Shown one piece after another: positions 36,383 to 44,500 of a DNA stretch of 64,000 nt; within the stretch, counting starts at the first letter, position 1; each line of letters starts with the position of its first letter. This DNA is from an uncultured Eubacteriales bacterium (lineage in GTDB: Bacteria; Bacillota; Clostridia; Saccharofermentanales; Fastidiosipilaceae), in the NCBI GenBank assembly GCA_902373515.1, contig CABKML010000001.1:62001-126000 (forward strand). Direction: 5' to 3'. The notes beneath the pieces are model-generated. The model made no database searches and was not told where the DNA came from. It worked only from the letters and a program-made list of their open reading frames with translations. A program made the translations under genes and the position numbers.

Positions 36383-37111
36383 TTACTCCCTTTCACTCTT
36401 CTCAACCCGCACACTGACTGCAGCTACAATCGTAACAATATTAACCGTTATAACAGCTGTTAATATCGGCCATCTTACAGGTTGAAAGAGATTGAATGTT
36501 TCTGTCCATGACCATTCGTAGCGCCATAAAATCAAAGTAAGAAACGGTAGAATTAAAGCGGCAATCAAACCAAGCAGTCGAAACAACTGTTGCTTCCGAT
36601 TACGCCAAAATAAAGATCTCGGCAAACCTAATAGCAACTGTAACAAATTAAAGATCGACAATGCCGTCAATAAGAAATAGACTTTAGCAATAAATTGCAT
36701 ATTACCTAAAATTCTCCGATTCGCTTCCAGGAAAAAATGCAAATCATTTTTCACCATGTCCGCTTCCGTATTTTCCGTTAAAAAGCGACTGACAATCTTC
36801 CCCCGTTCAAGTAACAACAAACTCGGAACGCCCTTAATATCGTACTTTTGCATAATTGTGGTAAAATTAGGGTCTTTCCGCCAAAAATCGGTATCCAGAT
36901 AACGTAAATTCCGTTCTTCGGCCGCCGAAGTTGTCTGCAAAACTTGAGAAAAATCAACACATTTGGAACAAGTAGGACGGGTAAAATAAACGTATCCGCT
37001 GTATTTTTCCAATTCAGTTAAAGATTGCAAATCTTTTGCCTGCAAACAAGCTGAACTCCCTAAAAATAAGAATACAGTCAGTAAGAACAAACAAAGTCCC
37101 CTCTTTCTCAT
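36383..37111 (-). CDS. Membrane protein with thioredoxin-like domain
   Basis: 242 residues. A signal sequence or first membrane helix (about 5-24) is followed by a thioredoxin-fold domain (about 28-135). The redox motif CSKC is preceded by YVYFTRPT, and a cis-Pro segment is GVPSLLLL. Then come three membrane helices (about 140-162, 178-195, 212-232) and a charged end. The thioredoxin domain should face outside, so a role in disulfide formation, reduction or isomerisation of exported proteins is likely; partner proteins unknown. Minus strand, convergent with the aminopeptidase, and lying between repeat R1 (36289) and a copy of repeat R2 (37229). Confidence 0.78.
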   Translation of the reverse strand: MRKRGLCLFLLTVFLFLGSSACLQAKDLQSLTELEKYSGYVYFTRPTCSKCVDFSQVLQTTSAAEERNLRYLDTDFWRKDPNFTTIMQKYDIKGVPSLLLLERGKIVSRFLTENTEADMVKNDLHFFLEANRRILGNMQFIAKVYFLLTALSIFNLLQLLLGLPRSLFWRNRKQQLFRLLGLIAALILPFLTLILWRYEWSWTETFNLFQPVRWPILTAVITVNIVTIVAAVSVRVEKSERE

Positions 37112-37228
37112 ACTTCAGTAAGCTCCTTTCATATAAAATAATATGTATTAAAATAATATCAAAAAACGCATTCAAAAATCAATAGTAGAATATCAATTAA
37201 TACGTAACTGATAGTTCCCAAGCGACAA

Positions 37229-37264
37229 CAAAAAAACACATAAACCCATAAGGTCTATGTGTTT
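37229..37264 (-). repeat. Repeat R2, copy 1 (terminator-like)
   Basis: A hairpin AACACATA...TATGTGTT around ACCCATAAGGT, followed on the minus strand by a T-run. It is nearly identical (one base in the core differs) to the terminator at 38886-38921. It lies 87 bases after the antitoxin stop and could end that operon. Confidence 0.75.
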
Positions 37265-37284
37265 CATTCTCGATTTTCGAACAC

Positions 37285-37331
37285 TGCAAGCCGAATTTTC
37301 CGGTTTTTGTGCAAATAAAGAGGATTTTTTC
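37285..37331. repeat. Repeat R1, copy 2 (truncated)
   Basis: Same sequence as 36289-36334 with about three substitutions and one extra T, but without the left terminator arm, so it is a duplicated remnant, not a functional hairpin. It sits just inside the toxin-antitoxin cassette. Confidence 0.8.
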
Positions 37332-37350
37332 TACTTACTCAAGTGCTTAT

Positions 37351-38355
37351 TTAAGCCGCAACGCCTATAGTATCGGCAATATATTTTTTTATTCCCTCCG
37401 GCCGGGCAAAATTGTATTGGGCATTTTTATCTTTGTAATACTCCCTTATACTTGCTAATGTAATTTGATTTTGTGACGGTGTATCAACCGCACACCCTTC
37501 TCTAGCAATCTGCCACGGCTTTTCTGCATGTGTAATTTTTTCCAACATTTTGCCACCATATTTTCCAAACGTAGCAACAACTAAATCAATTATTTTTCGC
37601 TCATCCTCAGTAAGTTCCGATTCAACAGCAGCAAATGCGATGAAGCGTTTGTCTTCTATCGGATTATATTTAAAGTTGCGAAACAACTCGTATACTTCCG
37701 GAAATACCGGGCCATGAACCCATGCTTGACATTGTTCTGAAAATAAAGGCTTTTCATTTAATACACAAGATATACCCTGACAAAAATAAAGCAGTTTCTG
37801 CAACGCCAACGGGGTTATTTCTTCAAGCCGCACAAATAAATAAGCAATAGATCTACGCATTTCTTCAGAAATGGACGATATAGCTTGTAAACTCTTCACA
37901 GCTTCCTCAGCTTTAGCATATGCAACATCCGTTATTTTTTGTTTGTTTTCCGTCAATTTTTCGTGCATAAAGTTCGGAGATATCAAAGCTTTGCGTATAA
38001 TATCCGAATATTTTTTGCTTGGTATTTGGCCGGAAAGATAACGTGTAATTGTCACTTCGCCAAAACCTAACACCAATGACAGCGGTGCTTTGCCAATGTT
38101 GTAAAGCTCCATTAAATTTTCAATATCAGATACTGTAACTATTCCTACAATTTTACGATACTGCTCATCTACCTCACGAATATTTTGATCTATCATTCCC
38201 GGCAAATTCATTTCTTCACCGCAATTTTGACAAACTGCACTCGTAATGCTGAATGTATACTCAGTATTGTTAATCATATTTTTTATTTGCTTCTTTTGTA
38301 AAACATATTCCTCTTCTGTTCTGCAATTTGTGCAAAAATCTTTCTTTTTGAACAT
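37351..38355 (-). CDS. Antitoxin: MqsA-like zinc finger + HTH + Panacea (SocA/DUF4065) domain
   Basis: 334 residues in three parts. Residues 1-50 hold two Cys pairs (CTNC near 8-11 and CQNC near 39-42), a zinc-binding fold like the N-terminus of MqsA. Residues ~70-125 are a helix-turn-helix (LSLVLGFGEVTITRYLSGQIPSK) like MqsA's DNA-binding half. Residues ~165-325 are a Panacea domain (ITPLALQKLLYFCQG, then AWVHGPVFPEVYELF), known as a versatile toxin-neutralising module. It is encoded 25 bases downstream of a toxin-like gene, toxin first, as in mqsRA. It should neutralise the toxin and repress the shared promoter. ATG at 38355 has GGGAGAG upstream. Confidence 0.8.
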   Translation of the reverse strand: MFKKKDFCTNCRTEEEYVLQKKQIKNMINNTEYTFSITSAVCQNCGEEMNLPGMIDQNIREVDEQYRKIVGIVTVSDIENLMELYNIGKAPLSLVLGFGEVTITRYLSGQIPSKKYSDIIRKALISPNFMHEKLTENKQKITDVAYAKAEEAVKSLQAISSISEEMRRSIAYLFVRLEEITPLALQKLLYFCQGISCVLNEKPLFSEQCQAWVHGPVFPEVYELFRNFKYNPIEDKRFIAFAAVESELTEDERKIIDLVVATFGKYGGKMLEKITHAEKPWQIAREGCAVDTPSQNQITLASIREYYKDKNAQYNFARPEGIKKYIADTIGVAA

Positions 38356-38380
38356 AATGACACTCTCCCTTCCATAAAAA

Positions 38381-38764
38381 CTACTTGAAATAATATTTAA
38401 TCGGATAATTTTGCTTGTGAAAAGATATCACAATTACAAAACCTGTAAGCAACTTATTAATTTTGATATACAAAGGTATTCGCACCTTTTTATTACCGAA
38501 TCTTTCAAGTAATTCTATTTCTTTTCCGAACACATACAATAGTTCATACTCATATCCCGGATGTTTATTATGTAATTTTTCAGAAAAATCATTCGCATCC
38601 AAACTGAGTAAAATATCCCGTACTTTTTGTTCGTCAATTACATAATAATAAAATAAGTCGTCATTGTCTTTTCTTTTTGCGCCTCTTTCTATTCGGTACT
38701 TTCCATCACGAATTGACAATTTAATTTCTGTTAAATAGCGGTCTATAAACTGTTTGTCAATCAA
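38381..38764 (-). CDS. Toxin of a type II toxin-antitoxin pair, MqsR-like
   Basis: 127 residues. The pattern is an N-terminal helix with charged region, VIDEQKVRDILLSLDANDF in the middle, then YVFGKEIELL and a C-terminal YIKINKL...VIVISFHKQNYP. It recalls MqsR-type RNase toxins (RelE-like fold, ...LSESDFYKS... and ...VYLKIT...LIVSFKEK). The similarity is at pattern level only. Toxin-first order next to an MqsA-like/Panacea gene strongly supports the role. The start codon is TTG at 38764 with GAGG 6 bases upstream. AT-rich compared with flanking genes. Confidence 0.65.
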   Translation of the reverse strand: MIDKQFIDRYLTEIKLSIRDGKYRIERGAKRKDNDDLFYYYVIDEQKVRDILLSLDANDFSEKLHNKHPGYEYELLYVFGKEIELLERFGNKKVRIPLYIKINKLLTGFVIVISFHKQNYPIKYYFK

Positions 38765-38776
38765 AATTCACCTCTT

Positions 38777-38828
38777 GTATTAGCAATTGATACTTTATAT
38801 GCTAGCACTGATGATTGCATTTTGTCAA
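38777..38828 (-). promoter_or_regulatory. Promoter and candidate autoregulatory operator of the toxin-antitoxin operon
   Basis: Minus strand: TTGACA (38828-38823), 18-base spacer, TAGCAT (38804-38799). An imperfect dyad GTATTA-GCAAT-TGATAC at 38777-38793 lies across the expected start site, just before the toxin gene, a natural place for repression by the HTH-containing antitoxin. Confidence 0.5.
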
Positions 38829-38885
38829 TATCCTATCATTTTAAGCCTCCTATTTTCACATTTTTCCGGGCCGACTCTATATCAC

Positions 38886-38921
38886 AAAAAAAACACATAA
38901 ACCCGTAAGGTCTATGTGTTT
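38886..38921 (-). terminator. Terminator of the phosphohexomutase operon (repeat R2, copy 2)
   Basis: Hairpin AACACATA...TATGTGTT with ACCCGTAAGGT loop, followed on the minus strand by eight T. It lies 49 bases after the phosphohexomutase stop and is the second copy of repeat R2. Confidence 0.85.
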
Positions 38922-38969
38922 CATTCCAAAATTTTGAACTCTGCCAAAACGCGGCAAGGCGATAAGCGA

Positions 38970-40424
38970 CTATATCTGCAAGCCTTCACTGCGCAACAGC
39001 CCGCAAGCAGCTTTGATCAACGCTTCAGTTTCACTTGCTGCCTGACTTTCAGCAAAGACACGCAACACCGGTTCCGTGCCCGAAAAACGCAAAAGAACGA
39101 AGCTGTCATCAACAAAGGTAATCTTCAAGCCGTCGTCCGTCCGAATTTTCTTCACTTGCTGCTTATAATCAGGTAAAGCCTTCAATTCCGTAATATCCGC
39201 TAATTGCCGCTTCACAGCCTCAACTTGATCCTGGCGGAAACGGAACTCCTTTTCCTGCATATAATATTTGCCGAACTTGGCTGTCATTTCATCAAGCAGA
39301 CAGGAAATAGACTTACCGGAAACTGCCGCCATCTCAATCATCAGCATAGCCGCGAAAACGCCGTCTTTACCGTTAATATGAGTCGGCAAGGCCAAACCGC
39401 CGGACGATTCACCGCCCAAAATAGCCTGATATTGTTGCATCGCCTGCGAAACCCACTTGAAACCGACTTTAACTTCAATAGCTTCCTGCCCGTAAGCGTG
39501 CGCGATCTTATCCAACAAATGCGTGGTCGCCAAATTGCGCACCACCGGTCCCTGCATACCCTTATATTCCAGGAAATAATAATACACGAGGGATAAAATC
39601 TCATTCGCGCTCAAATAACGGTGCTTATCATCCAAAATAGCCAAACGGTCACCGTCACCGTCCGTCGCAATACCGGCATCATAATAACCTTCCTGCATCG
39701 TCGCTTTCATCACGCCCAGACGCTCCTCGCTCGGGGAAGGCATATGACCGCCGAACAAGGTGTCGTGTTCGTGGTGAATAACCTCAAGCTGACAACGTGC
39801 TTGCAAAAGTAAAGCCGTCAAGGCCTCTCCGCTGGCACCGTACATCGGATCGAAAATCAGGCGCAAACCGGCTTTCTTAATCGCCGCCATATCAATCTGC
39901 CCGGCAATACTGTCCAAATAATCGTTAATCGGATAAAACTCTTTCACCCGCCCGGCTTTGAGCAGTTCTTCATACGGCGTATAAGGGATTTGCGGCAGAA
40001 GCGGCGCTGTTTCGGCCAATAATTCGGCCGCAATCTGTTCAACCTTTCCCGTCACGCCTAAATCCGCATCTTTACCGCCCTTAGTAAAAAGCTTAAAGCC
40101 GTTATAAATCGCCAAATTATGACTGGCGGTAACCATCATGCCATAATCAAAATTGTTGGCTTTGGTATAATACATCACCACGGGAGTCGGTACGGAATGA
40201 TTGATAAACCACAACTTCAATTGACTCTCATGCAAAAATACCTCGGCAAACCACTTGACCGCTTCCTTCGATAAAAAGCGGCGATCGTAACCGATAACCA
40301 ACGGCGTTTGACAATTTTCCCGCGTCAGCAAAGTCTTAACCGCATAGGCTAACAACTGAATATTTTCTTTGTTGAAACCGTCACCGATAACAGCACGCCA
40401 ACCGCCTGTACCAAATTTGAACAT
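38970..40424 (-). CDS. Phosphoglucomutase/phosphomannomutase family protein
   Basis: Alpha-D-phosphohexomutase of 484 residues, interconverting hexose 1- and 6-phosphates. Motifs in order: FGTGGWRAVIGDGF at the N-terminus, active-site TASHN near residue 103, metal loop DGDGDR near 240, sugar-binding GGESSGG near 327 and phosphate-binding RFSGTEPV near 452. Whether the sugar is glucose, mannose or glucosamine cannot be decided; the serine loop TASHN and the length fit the PGM/PMM group better than GlmM. It is the third gene after the YtxH-like and DUF948-like genes and ends at a strong terminator. Confidence 0.9.
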   Translation of the reverse strand: MFKFGTGGWRAVIGDGFNKENIQLLAYAVKTLLTRENCQTPLVIGYDRRFLSKEAVKWFAEVFLHESQLKLWFINHSVPTPVVMYYTKANNFDYGMMVTASHNLAIYNGFKLFTKGGKDADLGVTGKVEQIAAELLAETAPLLPQIPYTPYEELLKAGRVKEFYPINDYLDSIAGQIDMAAIKKAGLRLIFDPMYGASGEALTALLLQARCQLEVIHHEHDTLFGGHMPSPSEERLGVMKATMQEGYYDAGIATDGDGDRLAILDDKHRYLSANEILSLVYYYFLEYKGMQGPVVRNLATTHLLDKIAHAYGQEAIEVKVGFKWVSQAMQQYQAILGGESSGGLALPTHINGKDGVFAAMLMIEMAAVSGKSISCLLDEMTAKFGKYYMQEKEFRFRQDQVEAVKRQLADITELKALPDYKQQVKKIRTDDGLKITFVDDSFVLLRFSGTEPVLRVFAESQAASETEALIKAACGLLRSEGLQI

Positions 40425-40427
40425 TTT

Positions 40428-40907
40428 CTACCTCTTAAATTTACGTATAACTTTTAATAAAACTGCCAACCACGTCACTGTGCGCCGCAATTTGGCAAAA
40501 GAGCTGCGTTCGCTGCTCACTTCCTGCAGGCGAAATCTAACTGCCGTGCAGGCATCTTTAACTTTCGTCACCGTTTCATTGGTCGCGGTTGTCACTTGCG
40601 CTAAATTATCACTGATTTTTGCCGCATTTTTACATACAGCTTCACTGTTCTCCGCCACATCGTCACTTATATCGACCAAATTACCGGCTATTAAATCGAC
40701 ATTATCCGTTATAGCGGGCAATTTCTCCGCCAATTTAGTTGCCGCAGGCGATAAAGTTTTGATAAATTCTTTAGCAGCACTGATTAAAGGGAACAGGCGA
40801 AGCAGCAAAACTATCAGCAAAATTAAAGCGGCAATGCTCAGCAAAGTGACACAGCCTGTCAAAAGTTCGTTAAGACTGATGACTACATTAACTTCTGCTG
40901 TCTGCAC
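40428..40907 (-). CDS. DUF948-like membrane protein
   Basis: 159 residues. One N-terminal membrane helix (about 16-38) is followed by a long amphipathic helical region with an Asn/Asp/Ala/Thr pattern (SDDVAENSEAVCKNAAKISDNLAQ), as in DUF948 proteins that often lie next to YtxH proteins. The start is GTG with GAGG 7 bases upstream, 2 bases after the YtxH-like stop. General envelope or stress function is presumed in the family but not defined. Confidence 0.7.
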   Translation of the reverse strand: MQTAEVNVVISLNELLTGCVTLLSIAALILLIVLLLRLFPLISAAKEFIKTLSPAATKLAEKLPAITDNVDLIAGNLVDISDDVAENSEAVCKNAAKISDNLAQVTTATNETVTKVKDACTAVRFRLQEVSSERSSFAKLRRTVTWLAVLLKVIRKFKR

Positions 40908-40909
40908 TG

Positions 40910-41341
40910 TTATACCTCATCATTCTCTGTCGGCTCGGAACCTGTCGTCTCTCCCTCAGCTTCTAACGACGCTTTGATGGAATCTAACGTCCTGCCTGTA
41001 CCTTTGCCGATTTCACGGGCGGTAATTCTGGCCTTGCGTTCCAAGCTTCTGCCCTGACGGGTAAAAGTGTTTAAAGCTTCCTGTCCCTGTTGTTTAAGTA
41101 ATTCGGCCAAATCCTGTGCTTTGTTATATGCCAACTGTGCTACATCTCCGGCTTTATCATAAGCTTTGCCGGCACAGTCCTTTATATCCTGACGAGTTTC
41201 TTTCCCGGATTTCGGGGCCAAAAGTAAGGCGCCGATAACGCCGACGGTTAATCCGCCCAATACACCTAATACCACTTCTTTGTTCTTATCACGACGGTTT
41301 TGTCCCGTGAAAGCACCGATTATTTCTTGTATTAATGTCAT
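40910..41341 (-). CDS. YtxH-like protein
   Basis: 143 residues. A short N-terminus is followed by a glycine-rich membrane helix (VVLGVLGGLTVGVIGALLLAP) and KSGKETRQDIKD, the YtxH signature. A long charged amphipathic helix region follows. ATG at 41341 has GGAGG 8 bases upstream; a second ATG two codons earlier is too close to that site, and a longer frame to 41446 is not supported. First gene of the operon with the DUF948-like protein and the phosphohexomutase. Confidence 0.78.
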   Translation of the reverse strand: MTLIQEIIGAFTGQNRRDKNKEVVLGVLGGLTVGVIGALLLAPKSGKETRQDIKDCAGKAYDKAGDVAQLAYNKAQDLAELLKQQGQEALNTFTRQGRSLERKARITAREIGKGTGRTLDSIKASLEAEGETTGSEPTENDEV

Positions 41342-41369
41342 ATACATTACCTCCTTTTTCTTACCTTTA

Positions 41370-41398
41370 ATTGTCTTATTTTTGGACGTAATTTGCAA
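41370..41398 (-). promoter_or_regulatory. Candidate promoter of the YtxH operon
   Basis: Minus strand TTGCAA (41398-41393), 17-base spacer, GACAAT (41375-41370), ~30 bases before the YtxH-like start. Confidence 0.45.
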
Positions 41399-41465
41399 GC
41401 TGTGCACACCGGTCGCTCCGCTTGAATCGACTCGGAGAAAATTCAATCAGCTTGCCGGCAATATA

Positions 41466-41499
41466 GAAAAATCGCCTCAACTTCAAGTCAAGGCGATTC
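41466..41499 (-). terminator. Terminator of the giant adhesin gene
   Basis: Stem AATCGCCT (41491-41498 side) with AGGCGATT (41470-41477 side), further pairing inside the 13-base loop, and TTTT following on the minus strand. It lies 50 bases after the adhesin stop. Confidence 0.75.
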
Positions 41500-41548
41500 A
41501 GGTTAACCCTTATACGGGCGACTGCCGCTTAACCGCTTAACGGCTTGC

Positions 41549-44500
41549 TTAACGGCGCTTTTTTCTGGTAAAAGCGTAGGCTAAAGCTGCGATAATGCTG
41601 CCCAAGGCGCCGCCGCCTGCAGCTGTTTCACCGGTCTTACTGACCTTGCCCAATTTATTACCGTTTTCTTTCTCGTACGCTTTGTACCACGGCTCCTGTT
41701 CTTCTTTGTCATAGGTAAACTTGCCGTAGAAAAGCTCAAGTGAGAAGGTTCTGCTCGACTTGTCGCGGAATGTAATTGTCACTTCCCGCTTTTCTTTATC
41801 AACTGTTATGTCGACTATGTTTTTACCTAAGTTGGCCTTTTCAATAGACTTTTTCACCCGTTCTACATCATGGTCGCTTATCCGGCTGTCATCATCGACC
41901 AGAACTTTGGGGTTCGGCACGATTATTTCGGTGCGTTCCGCCATGGTGCGGCGACGGATTAAGTCCTGTAATTTCAAGCTCGTGTCGTTGACGGAGTTAT
42001 CCTCATAAGTAACGGTAATTTTGCCTGTTGTCGGTTCAATTTCCACCTTGGCAATATGCTTGTCTTTGTTGGCTTCTTTGATGGCATCAATTACATTGAT
42101 TATCTCCTCATCCGACAGTTTGTCCAATTCATACACGGGGATTTTGTTCTCCGGCTTGTCGAGGACTGTACTTTCAGCCATTGTCCGTTCCCGGACGACA
42201 TCTTTAAGTTGGACTTTGCCGATGCTGTTATCAGGATACTTAATGTTTACCGTGCCTTCAGCCTTGTCTACCGTGATGTTGTCCTTCTGCACTTTATTAT
42301 CCTGCTTGTTGGCTTCGTAAACAGCATCTTTAATCTTCTGCTCTTCTTCCGGCGTCAGCTTGGTCATGTCGTTAACATCGACTACACCGACTTTTTGCTC
42401 GGCGCTCGGAGCTACCGGCGGTTTTTTCTCGGCATCGGTCTTGGCGCGGACCAAGGTGTTCAAAGTTAATTCCGAAGTACTGTTATCATCATACTTAACA
42501 ATAACTTTGTTCTCGTCCTTCTTAACTTCGATACTGTCCTTGTCGGTCACTCCGTCCTTCTCTTTGTTAGCTTCGAAAACTGCATCTTTAATCTTAGCAA
42601 TTTCGTCATCTTTGAGATTTGCCATCGTGTTCGGATCATCAACCGGAATTTTGTCTGCCGGCGCAACTGCCGGGGCCTTCTCGGCCTTGGTTTTCTGCAA
42701 AGCGGCATCGCTCAAAGCCATTTCAGCGACTGAATCATCCTGATAGGTAACTTTGACTTTGTTCTCAGCTTGATTTACTTCGACTGTCTTAATCTTAACT
42801 TCAGCCGTATCGGGGTTGGCGGTCTTAACAGCGTTCTCAATTTCCGTTTTTTCACTGTCCGAAATTGCAGTCATGTCGTTAACTTTGACTTTGTTGGTAG
42901 GAGCTTTCAAAGCAGCTTTTTCCGCCATCGTTTTCTCATCTGCCAGCTCGGAAAGTTTGAACGGTGAATTGCTCGAATTATCTTCATAAGTAACCGTAAC
43001 CTTATCGGCAGCCTCATCAACGGTTATACTCTTAATTTTGCCATTCGGGTTCTTCTCCTGCAATTTAGCTAAAATCTCCGCTTTTTCAGGTTCCGTCAAG
43101 CTGTTCTTATGAGCCACTTTAACTTTAGTATCAGGGGCTTGTAAGTTGGCTTTTTCAGCATCTGTCTTTTGGACGACAACATCGGATACGTTTTTCTCTT
43201 TTGCAGTAGTACCGTCGTTGAAGGTAAAGGTTATCTTATGTGTCGTATTATCAATAGTCACATCCTGCAAGTTGATTTCCGTGTTATCCTTTTTCAGCTT
43301 ATCGATAATCTCGGCTTTCTCAGTTTCGGAAATTTCATCCTTATTGTCAACTTTAATCTTCGGATCAGGCAAAGCGATACCATGCAAAGCGGCACGAGCT
43401 TTAACCAATTTCTCGGTTAAATCGTTTATCTCACTTTGACTCGGCAACTTATCAAGCTCAATCGCATCATTGTCGTGTTTGGCGACGGCAGCTTGAGCCT
43501 GTTGCAAAGCAGTATCTAAAGCAGTCTTCACTGCCGCTTCTTCCTGCTTGTATTTGTCTTTCATTTGATCTTTATTCGCTTCGTCGATCTCATGCAAAAG
43601 TTTATCCCACATTGCACCGTCCAAAGCCTTACGGGCATTTTTCAGGTTTTCTGTAAGTTGATCGATTTTGCTTTGCTCTGTAATGCTCTGATCCGTCATC
43701 GCTGCCTGCGCTGCATTCAAAGCCGCCTCGAAATTTTTCTTCAACTTGGCGCTTGCTTCCGGATAAGTAGAATCGTCGGTTTTGTCCTTAATCTCGGTAC
43801 TCTTATCTATCTCCGCCTGCAACTTGTCTTTAATAAGTTGGGCAGTCACGCCGCCGGGAATAAACTTTTTGGCCAAGTCTTCAATTTCCTTGATAAGGCG
43901 CTCGACATCGGCTTTTTCCTTCTCCGTTCCTTTGTCTTTATCCAAGAGTTCTTGGGCTTCTTTTAGTTTCTCCAGCAAGTCTTTCTTGGCTTGGAGTCCT
44001 TCCGCGGTAACAATATCTGCATCTTCCGGCATTTTCTCCGTCGCCGTCTTCTGCACGCCGTCAAGGCGCTGCATGGAGCTGTCCAACTCATTTGCATCCT
44101 GCAGATTTTTAGCTAATTCTTCCTTGCTCGCCGAACCTTGAACCAAGTTTTTAGCTTTCGCTTTCTGCTTATTGTTCAGATATTGCAATTGTTCAATCTC
44201 GTCCAAGGCCGACTTTATGCCGTCTTTCAACCTATATTCATTGAGAATGCTCTCAACTTCATCGGCACTGCCGGCGTTATCAATCTTACTATCAGCTTCC
44301 TGCCTTTCCTGCTCCGACAAATTATTCATCTTGGCAATTTCGGCTTTAGCTTTTTTCTTGGCGTTTTCTTTTTCCGCTTCATCGACAATTTGCCAAATTG
44401 CAGCACTGTCGCCGGCGGCATCTATTTGACCGATATACTTATCTTTTGCGGTTTGATCCAAGCCGTCCAGTTGACCGATGCGCTTCTTGGCCTGCTCTCT

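Noticed and set aside
36990..37060. Lipobox in the thioredoxin-like membrane protein (SSAC near residue 21)
   Set aside because: The -3 residue is Ser, not Leu/Val/Ile, and the protein is already anchored by later membrane helices.
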